The notes: generated by a model from the sequence alone, not told the origin. A stretch of 22,835 bases of DNA from Syntrophaceae bacterium (GCA_014874425.1 JACWAG010000180.1:1-22835); one strand, 5' to 3'. Positions 8,087-14,970 are shown, counted from the stretch's first letter. A program made the numbers and translations.

Positions 8087-8488
8087 ATGGCAAATCAGGA
8101 AATACAAGTTGTTGATAAAAAGGAACTTTCTCCGGAGAGCGCTGAGATTACACGTAACGGGGTATATTTCACTCCAGCGGTAGACATTTTTGAGAATTCG
8201 AATGAACTGACCGTCGTGGTTGACATGCCGGGAATCAATTCAGAAGATGTCGAAGTTGATCTAAGGGAAAACATTCTGACTATAATCGGTGACACCAAGG
8301 CTGAAGAATTTCAGGGCCAGGAACTGCTTACCGAATATAGGACAGGAGGATATTACAGAACGTTCAGGGTAAATAATTTAATCGATCACGCAAAAATTGC
8401 CGCTTCAATGAGCGATGGCGTGCTTACCCTAAAGCTGCCGAAGTCGGAGAAAGCTGTCCCGAGGAAGATACCCGTGGCCTGTGATTAG
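8087..8488 (+). CDS. Small heat-shock protein (Hsp20), copy 3, divergent
   Basis: The protein is 133 residues from ATG 8087, with GGAGGG upstream. The alpha-crystallin core runs from about 28 to 119, with VDIFENSNELTVVVDMPGI and DGVLTLKLPK (110-119). The N-terminus is short and lacks the Trp/Phe-rich helix of copies 1 and 2. The middle of the domain is altered: TEYRTGGYYRTFRVNN replaces the usual ERSxGxFxRxxxLP. A KIPV tail remains. It could co-assemble with the other two as a modulatory subunit; that is inference. It is the last gene of the run. Confidence 0.92.
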   Translation: MANQEIQVVDKKELSPESAEITRNGVYFTPAVDIFENSNELTVVVDMPGINSEDVEVDLRENILTIIGDTKAEEFQGQELLTEYRTGGYYRTFRVNNLIDHAKIAASMSDGVLTLKLPKSEKAVPRKIPVACD

Positions 8489-8528
8489 ATTTTATTGTGG
8501 GCTGGGGAAAGTTAAAACAATATAGTTT

Positions 8529-8547
8529 CAATGTAGCGTTTACATTG
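8529..8547 (+). repeat. Hairpin after the hsp20 genes
   Basis: CAATGTA (8529-8535) and TACATTG (8541-8547) form a perfect 7-base inverted repeat around a 5-base loop, 40 bases after the third hsp20 stop. It is AT-rich and has no T-run, so it may be an mRNA 3' end structure rather than a strict terminator. Confidence 0.4.
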
Positions 8548-8641
8548 TAAAGAAAGTCATAGGATGCAAATTATCTGGACAGCTACGGAATGAGGTTTCG
8601 ATATGCCGACATTCCGGAACTATTTTAAAGGATCTGCCCTG

Positions 8642-8665
8642 TGGGGTCAGGGAGGCCTGACCCCA
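8642..8665. repeat. Perfect 10-bp stem with GAGG loop between convergent genes
   Basis: TGGGGTCAGG (8642-8651) and CCTGACCCCA (8656-8665) are perfect inverted arms around a GAGG loop. It lies in the tail-to-tail gap between hsp20 copy 3 (plus) and the S1 gene (minus), 20 bases from the latter's stop. Neither strand has a following T-run. It could act as a bidirectional transcription barrier or be one copy of a dispersed REP-like palindrome. Confidence 0.5.
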
Positions 8666-8684
8666 ACAAAAATCCCTATAAGCT

Positions 8685-10154
8685 TTATTTCTTGTTTTCC
8701 AGTTTAGATTTTAGCAACTGCCCCAAAGTGCCAAAGGATTTCCGGGATCTGCCGTCGACAAGATATTCTTTGGCCTGATTGAGTTCGTCGGCGTGTTCCA
8801 GGGCTTTCAGGCTTAGCCCAATCCTTCGGATTTCCGGTTCAACAGATATGACTTTTACGGTAATTTTGGATCCGATGGGGTATTTCTTTCTTAGTTCTCT
8901 CGGGCTAAAATCGCCAATTTCGACATTTCTCAATAATCCGGTTTTCCCACCTATAAGATTGACAAATAGTCCATAGTCCTTGATGGCCTCGACCTCTCCA
9001 GTTGTGACCATTCCTTCGACAATCTCCACATTCGGTTCTTCAGAACCCATTGGTTGAACCTCGGGGATCAGTTCGAGGCTTAACCTTTTTTCATCCCTAT
9101 TCACAGAGATGATCCGAATCTTGATCAATTCCCCTGGATTGACTACTTCCCGGGGATGATTGATCCTACGCCCTTTACCAAGGTTCGATATGTGGACCAG
9201 CCCCTCAATGCCCGGCTCCAATTCAACAAATGCTCCAAAGTTGGTGAGCCTTGTCACTACTCCTGACGTCTCAAGGCCGTCGTGGAAACGTGAACTAATG
9301 GAATCCCAGGGGTTCTCCTGAACCTGTTTGAGACTCAGGGTAATACGATTCTTCTCCCAATCAAGCCCAGTTATCTTGACAGAAATCTCATCACCTACCG
9401 ACATGACATCCGACACTGATTCAACTCGACTCCAGGCCAGCTCAGACATGGGAACAAGCCCTTCCGGTCCGCCAATATCAACAAACGCCCCAAACGGAGC
9501 TAGTTTGCGAACTATGCCACTAATAACATCCCCTTCGGCAAGAGTTTGCTTGAGCTGGTTGATTTTATGGCGGCGTTCCTCTTCCAGAATTTCTCGCCTG
9601 GAGAGAACCAAATTGCGTCCGCGATCCGAAAAGTCGGTGATCTTAAAAAAGAACTTTTTACCAATATAGCTTTCCGGTAATCCGCCCGAACTAATATCAA
9701 CTTGAGAATACGGGCAAAACGCGTTTCGGCCGAATACGGTCACACTGTAACCGCCTTTTCTCTCTTCTGTTACCAAGCCCTCAACCGGAATCCCACTTTT
9801 GTATGCCTCTCTGACGGCATCTTCTGAAGCCGCATGTGTCATTTTAACACTTAGGAGCACATCCCCGTCTCGCTGAGCGATAACATAAGCGGTAATTGGA
9901 TCTCCGACTTTGAGATCAAGACGCTTCTCGGAATCTCGAAGCTCCTCCTTGGAAATCGCGCCCTCGCTCTTTCCTCCTATATCCACAAAAACCCATTCAT
10001 CGCCAATAGAGACTATTTTCCCATCGATCTTGCCGTCATGTTTAATACTTTCATGATCAGTTCGATTAGAAGCCTCAAATAACGCGGCGAAATCCTCCTC
10101 CAGGTCATCGGGCGCATTGTGCTTGTTTAGTTCTTGGTCTTTATTTTGAGCCAT
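8685..10154 (-). CDS. S1-domain RNA-binding protein (ribosomal protein S1-like, five S1 domains)
   Basis: The protein is 489 residues from ATG 10154. Five S1 (OB-fold) domains are visible at about 41-105, 120-188, 206-277, 292-363 and 379-450. Domains 3 and 4 are the most canonical: FGAFVDIGGPEGLVPMSELAW and FGAFVELEPGIEGLVHISNLG. Domains 1 and 2 are divergent, as is usual for the ribosome-docking end of bacterial S1. Classical S1 has six domains and about 550-600 residues, so this is a shorter S1 or an S1 paralogue. Family knowledge points to binding single-stranded mRNA during translation. The start has no close Shine-Dalgarno motif. It is convergent with the hsp20 genes and divergent from the unknown gene at 10407. 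Confidence 0.9.
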   Translation of the reverse strand: MAQNKDQELNKHNAPDDLEEDFAALFEASNRTDHESIKHDGKIDGKIVSIGDEWVFVDIGGKSEGAISKEELRDSEKRLDLKVGDPITAYVIAQRDGDVLLSVKMTHAASEDAVREAYKSGIPVEGLVTEERKGGYSVTVFGRNAFCPYSQVDISSGGLPESYIGKKFFFKITDFSDRGRNLVLSRREILEEERRHKINQLKQTLAEGDVISGIVRKLAPFGAFVDIGGPEGLVPMSELAWSRVESVSDVMSVGDEISVKITGLDWEKNRITLSLKQVQENPWDSISSRFHDGLETSGVVTRLTNFGAFVELEPGIEGLVHISNLGKGRRINHPREVVNPGELIKIRIISVNRDEKRLSLELIPEVQPMGSEEPNVEIVEGMVTTGEVEAIKDYGLFVNLIGGKTGLLRNVEIGDFSPRELRKKYPIGSKITVKVISVEPEIRRIGLSLKALEHADELNQAKEYLVDGRSRKSFGTLGQLLKSKLENKK

Positions 10155-10406
10155 TTGAGTGAAAAAGCCTTTCCCCGTATCTTATAACTTTGAATGTTTA
10201 CCCTTTTTTCCTCTTCCTTGCAAGCATGCTGAGATGATGGTAAACTTGCATAAACCCACGCCGATTTTTTCGGACTATTTATCCGAATTCACAGTTTGAT
10301 AATGAGATCCAAAACTAGAGGTCCAGCCCTTTTTCACAATCCTTTATCGGTTTGCTGAACCAAGCAGGCGCCTTTAGTATCACAGCCAAGAAAAAATGAG
10401 GCCTTC

Positions 10407-11465
10407 ATGGCATTTCTCAGACGGAACGAAATAGGATGGAATGAGAGATTCAGACGATGTGTTTACTTCTTCCTGCGTGACGAACTCGACGGGCTCTTAA
10501 TATCTGAAGGCCTTATAAAATCGTATAAGGCTTTCAGGGATTCAGGAGAAGAATATCCCTTTGTTGAGATGCGAGAACTCAAGCCTAGAGCGCGCGTTGT
10601 TGGTCAGGAGTACTCAAAGCACTCGCACTTCATACTTATTTTTAATGAAGGAACCATACCCAATACAGTAAAGACTTATATCCGTTTCTTCGACTCTAAT
10701 AAAATAACAAAAGAAAACCTCGTTAATCTGGCGATTTTTGATCTCAAGGAACTTTTTAACCAAAAGATGCGATTTTTTGAAGACACAGCATTCCCCATCT
10801 TGCTTCGTGAACTGCTCAAGTCGGACTACGCGGTCATGATGCAACAGGACCCTACTATAAAGGCAAGATACAGATATGGGCTAACACATTTTCACGTAAG
10901 AGTGGACTGGCCGGTGGCCCAAGCAGCCGAAGATCTCGCTAAGTATCTGAGGTATATTTCCAAGGACCTGTACGAAAAGGGTGAAAAAGTCGGAGAGGTT
11001 ATCCAGCAAAAGCTTTATGAATATTACGGCTTTCACTACACTGTTGGCGGGCGGCGCACAGCGGCCCTCGTCGCCGCTCGTTTTCTTGCAAGGTTCCATT
11101 TTATATCGACTGTTTACATTTGTTCTGCTGAGTCACGGACCCTATTCAGGCTGGCTGAACAGGGTATTTTCAAATATGTCTTGATAAGGCTGAGCAATGA
11201 AGAAATAAGAGACGTCGCTCAAGAAGCCAAAATGGACGAGAAAGATTTTGTGAACGGTTACCTGATTGATCGAACAGAAAAATATGGCGTAGGGATTTTT
11301 CTGGTGTCGTACGAATACAACGAACACTCAACCCCACCCCCAGATTGTAAAATCAGGGAACTCAATCCCGATTATCAATGGCTGAATGTGGACCTACAGT
11401 TGCTGGTACCCCCACCCTGCCGCGGTGATGTCAGACCGATACATCTGTCGCGCGTTTATTCCTGA
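10407..11465 (+). CDS. Hypothetical protein, 352 residues
   Basis: A clean frame starts at ATG 10407 with GAGG five bases upstream. I do not recognise a family. The protein is rich in aromatic and charged residues and has no signal peptide or membrane span, so it should be cytoplasmic. Visible features are an N-terminal YFFLRDELDGLLISEGLI helix, a central Tyr-rich part (KARYRYGLTHFHVRVDWP; YLRYISKDLYEKG) and an Ala/Arg helix (GGRRTAALVAARFLARFHFIS). The C-terminal part has two Pro-Cys motifs (PPPDC and PPPC). The C-terminus comes within 24 bases of the convergent nikR stop codon. Base composition resembles the neighbours, so nothing suggests recent transfer. No function can be assigned. Confidence 0.8.
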   Translation: MAFLRRNEIGWNERFRRCVYFFLRDELDGLLISEGLIKSYKAFRDSGEEYPFVEMRELKPRARVVGQEYSKHSHFILIFNEGTIPNTVKTYIRFFDSNKITKENLVNLAIFDLKELFNQKMRFFEDTAFPILLRELLKSDYAVMMQQDPTIKARYRYGLTHFHVRVDWPVAQAAEDLAKYLRYISKDLYEKGEKVGEVIQQKLYEYYGFHYTVGGRRTAALVAARFLARFHFISTVYICSAESRTLFRLAEQGIFKYVLIRLSNEEIRDVAQEAKMDEKDFVNGYLIDRTEKYGVGIFLVSYEYNEHSTPPPDCKIRELNPDYQWLNVDLQLLVPPPCRGDVRPIHLSRVYS

Positions 11466-11489
11466 TCTGCAGCGGAAATTAGTCTATGA

Positions 11490-11909
11490 TCAGTCTATCT
11501 CCATTCCCGTGGTAGTCATGGTCATCTTACCGTGCTTGACCCCACGGGTGGATATTAGTAACTCGCATGTTTTCCTCACCTGTTCGGATTCACCCCTCAA
11601 TATGAGGACCTCGAGACAGTTATGAGCGTCCAGATGAACATGCAGCGCCGAAATAATCAGGTTGTGGGTCCTGTGTTGGATCTCCGTCAGTTTTTGCGCC
11701 AGGTCACTCTGTTCATGATTGTAGACAACTGTAGCCGTACCTACGACTTCGTGGCCGGGTTCGCTCCACTGGTCTTCTACCAGACGATCTCGAATCAGGT
11801 CTCTAATGGCTTCGGATCGATTCGTGTATCCTTTTTTGTTTATCAGATCATCGAACTTTTCGAGTAAATCATCCGGTATCGACACGCCAAACCTAACAAG
11901 CTCAGGCAT
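11490..11909 (-). CDS. nikR: Nickel-responsive transcriptional regulator NikR
   Basis: The protein is 139 residues from ATG 11909, with AGGGA upstream. The N-terminal ribbon-helix-helix domain (VRFGVSIPDDLLEKFDDLI..GYTNRSEAIRDLIRDRLV) binds DNA as a dimer. The C-terminal ACT-like domain holds the nickel site. His79, His90, His92 and Cys98 in QHRTHNLIISALHVHLDAHNC have the same spacing as the E. coli NikR ligands His76, His87, His89 and Cys95. NikR senses nickel and represses nickel uptake genes, or in some species hydrogenase or urease genes. No nickel transporter lies in this window, so its targets are elsewhere. Its own promoter carries a matching inverted repeat, which suggests autoregulation. 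Confidence 0.95.
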   Translation of the reverse strand: MPELVRFGVSIPDDLLEKFDDLINKKGYTNRSEAIRDLIRDRLVEDQWSEPGHEVVGTATVVYNHEQSDLAQKLTEIQHRTHNLIISALHVHLDAHNCLEVLILRGESEQVRKTCELLISTRGVKHGKMTMTTTGMEID

Positions 11910-11946
11910 GAATAATTCCCTTTTCTTTGATCCAGTCTATTTGGAA

Positions 11947-11975
11947 GAGTTATACTATATGACTAATTATAACAC
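11947..11975 (-). promoter_or_regulatory. Candidate NikR operator (inverted repeat)
   Basis: GAGTTATA (11947-11954) and TATAACAC (11968-11975) are inverted arms with 13 bases between them. The inner six bases of each arm match perfectly (GTTATA/TATAAC). The repeat overlaps the -10 box and predicted start of the nikR promoter. Two spaced half-sites are the usual NikR operator form; its identity as a NikR site is inferred from position and shape. Confidence 0.55.
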
Positions 11976-11993
11976 GAACCATCCAGTTTGCAA
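11966..11993 (-). promoter_or_regulatory. nikR promoter
   Basis: On the minus strand TTGCAA (11993-11988) is followed after 16 bases by a perfect TATAAT (11971-11966). Transcription would start near 11959, about 50 bases before the nikR ATG. Confidence 0.6.
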
Positions 11994-12108
11994 AAAGAGA
12001 AACTGTTTTGTTAAAAGATAACATTAAAGAGTCAAGGTATTTTCCTAGAGATAAAGGCGGATCAATAGTTGAGGCGCTGATAATTCTGCAAGGTTTATGA
12101 AATAATTT

Positions 12109-12546
12109 TTAATCGATGGAATTGTAGGGCGCCAACACGTTGTTTTTCTCAATGTTGTCAACAATACACTTGGCCCAGTTGTCCGTGACAGTGTAAACCA
12201 TTTCCAAGCCCTGACGGGAGGATTGGATTATCCCCCGGGTTTTCAAATGAATTAAGTGCTGTGAAACTGTAGCTTGGTGAAGGCCAAGACATTCCTGCAT
12301 GTTCTTTACGTTGCATCCGCCGACTTTGAGGAGCCCGTAGACTATCTTCAATCGGATGGGATGTCCAAGAGCCTTGAAAATCTCAGCTTCTCTGGTAAAT
12401 TCCATCCTCTTGATCAGGTCGAAAATCTCATCCTTGCTCTTCTGATCCTCTCCGCTGCTGTCAAAAGGATAGTCGTGACCTGAAAAATCTGCGCTAACCG
12501 TACGATCAAGATCCTCTTGTGCTGCATGCTCGTTCGCGTAACCCAT
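12109..12546 (-). CDS. ArsR-family winged-helix transcriptional regulator
   Basis: The protein is 145 residues from ATG 12546, with AAGGTG six bases upstream. A longer TTG-started frame to 12696 overlaps the small selenoprotein gene in another frame and is rejected. After an acidic 45-residue N-terminal tail, the ArsR fold begins at EAEIFKALGHPIRLKIVYGLL. The recognition helix is HQATVSQHLIHLKTRGI (about 90-106). Cys78 and Cys86 in GGCNVKNMQEC sit where ArsR-type sensors often bind metal or respond to thiols, with a third Cys at 127. The canonical ELCVCDL box is not exact, so the inducer could be a metalloid, a metal or a reactive sulfur or redox signal. It lies 22 bases after the selenoprotein stop and is probably co-transcribed with it. 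Confidence 0.88.
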   Translation of the reverse strand: MGYANEHAAQEDLDRTVSADFSGHDYPFDSSGEDQKSKDEIFDLIKRMEFTREAEIFKALGHPIRLKIVYGLLKVGGCNVKNMQECLGLHQATVSQHLIHLKTRGIIQSSRQGLEMVYTVTDNWAKCIVDNIEKNNVLAPYNSID

Positions 12547-12568
12547 ATCAAACACCTTAACTATGGCC

Positions 12569-12724
12569 CTATTTCTGAGAATTATTATGATGCGCCTTAT
12601 TCGATCCCCTGTCCACGGGGGAACATCCTGCCGACATTCATGTCGACACGCCCATTTTTGGAAGAAGCCAGCGATTAAGAACAAACCACCCAACAATTAC
12701 AGCGATAATAAGAGCAAGTTCCAT
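12569..12724 (-). CDS. Small membrane selenoprotein with in-frame UGA (candidate)
   Basis: ATG 12724 has AAAAAGG eight bases upstream. It opens 28 codons for one hydrophobic span (LALIIAVIVGWFVL) and the motif NRWLLPKMGVST. A TGA at 12640-12638 follows. The same frame then continues 22 codons (MSAGCSPVDRG and so on) to TAG at 12571-12569. Read through, this gives 51 residues with Sec29 and Cys34 (GVSTUMSAGC). A SECIS-like hairpin lies at the spacing used by bacterial SelB. The frame ends 22 bases before arsR and is led by a near-consensus promoter. The likely topology is one membrane anchor with the Sec-x4-Cys redox pair just beyond it. Function is unknown; redox or metalloid handling is inferred from the Sec/Cys pair and the ArsR neighbour. 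The alternative is a 28-residue membrane peptide ending at the TGA. The sequence alone does not prove recoding. Confidence 0.72.
12605..12640 (-). promoter_or_regulatory. Candidate bacterial SECIS element after the UGA codon
   Basis: Counting from the UGA (12640-12638) on the minus strand, TCCCC (12622-12618) pairs with GGGGA (12609-12605) around the 8-base loop CGTGGACA. Two more pairs (G-C and T-G) extend the stem after one mismatch. The loop begins 20 bases after the UGA and has G as its second base, followed by T. A short stem with G in the first two loop positions about 16-37 bases after UGA is the reported bacterial SECIS pattern. Confidence 0.65.
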
Positions 12725-12829
12725 TTACAAGACCTTTTTCAATGAGTTATGCGATCTTTGGTCCATTTCGGGTCATCTAAAAGCAACAGCCCAAAAGAAT
12801 CTCAAACAGGCTTTCGCCGCTCTCATATA

Positions 12830-12858
12830 TATATATCTGTATATAACATTTATGTCAA
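12830..12858 (-). promoter_or_regulatory. Near-consensus sigma70 promoter for the selenoprotein-arsR unit
   Basis: On the minus strand TTGACA (12858-12853) is followed after exactly 17 bases by TATATA (12835-12830). The -10 region lies in a run of alternating AT. Transcription would start near 12823, giving a leader of about 100 bases. Self-complementary AT sequence (TATATA, CAGA, TATATA) around the -10 could also serve as an operator for ArsR. Confidence 0.7.
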
Positions 12859-12912
12859 GGAACTTTTCCACGGCCGTTAAAATGAGGCTGTCTCAACTTC
12901 AAAAAGATATTC

Positions 12913-14256
12913 TTATCCGAAAGCTTTACGCTCATTATCCTCAAATATAGAAACTTTTCCGTATTCTCCATCATAACCAGCGTCAATCCGAACCTGCTCA
13001 GCCCTTACCCGTCTTAACGCTTCCACGAATATTGGAGGCGCGCATGTTTCAACTACGTCTAGCGGCAATGACCATAGTATGTCCAACTCTGGGCCAAGGT
13101 CCCTAATCAATCGATAGTGGAGGTCTTTGGCCTTCTTCGCCTGGACACCACAACCAAGGCAATCCGCCACAATCTCAATCAAAGGCAGCATTCTCCAGTA
13201 ATAACCAGCCTTGGGCGGAATGTGGCCATAAGGCCTGTCTGCTAGCTGATTCACCCTGTTCATTACCCCAACGGTTATAGCGTGACCGCAGACCGGGCAT
13301 TTACCTCCTAAGGCCTCTGTTTTCTCAGGATCTAGGCGAATCCCGCACTTTCGGTGCCCATCCATGTGATATTTACCCTCTTCGGGAAAAAATTCTATTG
13401 TTCCAACAAATCCCGAGGCGCCACTTTTAACCCGTCTGTCTTCCATTATAGATTGTCTTGGTCCAAGGAAATTCTCTGTATTCCTAGACCCGGCGCCACC
13501 GATGCGTAACGCTTCGCGTATGGATGGATATGAGGGCTGTCCTGAGAAAATGTTGACTTCCCGACCTAGGCGCGGCGGTGAATGAGTATCCGAATTGGAA
13601 ATAAGCGTAAATCGGTCAAGTTCCGATACCCTGAAATTCATCTCTGGATCAGATGAAAGTCCTGTTTCCAGCGCGAGGACATGTTCCGTGAGGTCTTCAA
13701 AACATTCTTCCATGGAGTCAAAACCTGATTTGGAACCAAGCGCAGAGAACCAGGGGGTCCAGATATGCGCGGGAACGGCAAAAGATCGCTCTGAGGTCTC
13801 AAGAGCTATTTCCAGCAAGTCCCTACAATCAAGGCCTAGTATGGGTCTACCATCTGAATTGAGGTTTCCTCTTTTGCCAAGGCGCATGCAGAAATCATCC
13901 ATGGTTTCCATGTCAGGCATGAAAATAAGATTGTGGGCTTTGCGTACTTTACCGTTTTTCTTGTAGATTGAACTTATCTCCACATTAAGAATGAACCTCA
14001 TATCACTAGGCGCAAAACATGATGAATCAATTAACGGGCTTGGCGTTGATTCGGGTTTGAGGCCAAAAAGTCCATCTTCCCGTGGCTCCAACTTGTCATG
14101 TAACTCTTTACGCCACTCTGGATGGGTAAAGTCCCCGGTTGCCACCACATTGATTCCCTTCAGTGCAGCCCATTGTGACAATCCGTTCAAATCACAATCC
14201 TTTGAGGTCGCGCGAGAATATCTTGAATGCACGTGGAGATCAGCATAATAGATCAT
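12913..14256 (-). CDS. Endonuclease Q family protein (PHP domain plus zinc ribbon)
   Basis: The protein is 447 residues from ATG 14256, with GAGGAA upstream. The N-terminal PHP metallo-hydrolase domain has ADLHVHSRYSRATSKD (Asp6, His8, His10), GDFTHP (Asp42, His45) and NVEISSIY. It also has PAHIWTPWF and SNSDTHSPPRLG (Asp223, His225). A zinc-binding segment follows: HMDGHRKCGIRL with Cys304 and GGKCPVCGHAITVGVMNRV with Cys320 and Cys323. It then has NQLADRP and a helical C-terminus. This order is that of COG1379 / endonuclease Q. In archaea and a few bacteria that enzyme nicks DNA 5' of deaminated bases (uracil, hypoxanthine, xanthine) and abasic sites, starting a repair pathway. It lies alone, downstream of a long non-coding stretch. 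Confidence 0.88.
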   Translation of the reverse strand: MIYYADLHVHSRYSRATSKDCDLNGLSQWAALKGINVVATGDFTHPEWRKELHDKLEPREDGLFGLKPESTPSPLIDSSCFAPSDMRFILNVEISSIYKKNGKVRKAHNLIFMPDMETMDDFCMRLGKRGNLNSDGRPILGLDCRDLLEIALETSERSFAVPAHIWTPWFSALGSKSGFDSMEECFEDLTEHVLALETGLSSDPEMNFRVSELDRFTLISNSDTHSPPRLGREVNIFSGQPSYPSIREALRIGGAGSRNTENFLGPRQSIMEDRRVKSGASGFVGTIEFFPEEGKYHMDGHRKCGIRLDPEKTEALGGKCPVCGHAITVGVMNRVNQLADRPYGHIPPKAGYYWRMLPLIEIVADCLGCGVQAKKAKDLHYRLIRDLGPELDILWSLPLDVVETCAPPIFVEALRRVRAEQVRIDAGYDGEYGKVSIFEDNERKAFG

Positions 14257-14694
14257 GGGTCTTCCTCAGTATTTTCAGAGAGTTGGGCACAGATGATTTC
14301 GTTCCCCAAATTGTCTCGGTATTTCAACCAGATGAGAATATGGGTCAAATTATCTTGACTTTTTTTGATCAGAATTCTAAAAATTATCGTTATCTTTGGC
14401 CCCTAACAAAAAACTAATAGACCGATTCTTTTTAAGGTCAAGCTGGCCAGAGACCAAGAGTGGACCCTCTTGATCATGAACGGGTCCTGTTTTGGAGGTT
14501 AACTAGTTTCCCATAAAAAGTTGGCCTAGTGTTGTTTTAGAAAAGGCTTTTGTCAAGATCCTTCGTTTATGAGGGACAAGAAAAATTTGTTGAGTTTAAA
14601 TCCTCGAATTTGCTATTTTTTACAATTCATCTTAGACTTGTTTTAAAATAGCGGTTCAGGGGCCGTTGTCGGTGACGATAAATAGGAGATTGCA
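14257..14694. other. Non-coding divergent region between endoQ-like and HU genes
   Basis: These 438 bases hold no supported gene on either strand. The region is AT-rich near 14580-14650. It contains an inverted repeat at 14462-14487 and a weak HU promoter candidate (TTTACA at 14619-14624 and an AT-rich -10 near 14642-14649). Confidence 0.5.
14462..14487. repeat. Inverted repeat GGACCC / GGGTCC
   Basis: GGACCC (14462-14467) and GGGTCC (14482-14487) are perfect inverted arms with a 14-base centre that itself contains TGATCA. It lies in the divergent gap upstream of the HU-like gene. Role unknown; an operator or a structured RNA is possible. Confidence 0.35.
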
Positions 14695-14970
14695 ATGAAC
14701 AAATCTGATCTCGTGAAAACCTTAGCAAAAGATACGGACCTCCCAATAAGGAAATCTGAAGAAATCGTTGATATGGTCTTCAACACCATGTCAGAGGCCC
14801 TGGAACGCGGTGATCGAATCGAGATTAGAGGTTTCGGATCATTTGTGGTTAAGGAATATAAGGGTTATACGGGCAGAAATCCAAAAACAGGCGAACAGAT
14901 AGTAGTCCAGAACAAAAGTTTGCCATTTTTCAAAGCTGGAAAAGAACTCAAAGAAAACATCAATAAGTGA
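14695..14970 (+). CDS. HU/IHF-family DNA-binding protein
   Basis: The protein is 91 residues from ATG 14695, with TAGGAGA upstream. It has the full family layout. A helical dimer region (MNKSDLVKTLAKDT, SEEIVDMVFNTMSEALERGD) is followed by the RIEIRGFGSF turn (41-50). The DNA-inserting arm holds RNPKTGE (61-67) with the conserved Pro63, and the C-terminus is FKAGKELKENI. Such proteins bend DNA and organise the nucleoid as dimers. Without partners in view it cannot be fixed as HU or as an IHF subunit. It is followed 77 bases later by a transglycosylase-like gene on the same strand, which need not be functionally linked. Confidence 0.95.
   Translation: MNKSDLVKTLAKDTDLPIRKSEEIVDMVFNTMSEALERGDRIEIRGFGSFVVKEYKGYTGRNPKTGEQIVVQNKSLPFFKAGKELKENINK

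Noticed and set aside
12109..12696. A 195-codon version of the ArsR gene starting at TTG 12696
   Set aside because: The extra N-terminus has no ribosome site and is the wrong frame of the small selenoprotein gene. ATG 12546 has AAGGTG and gives the normal ArsR length.
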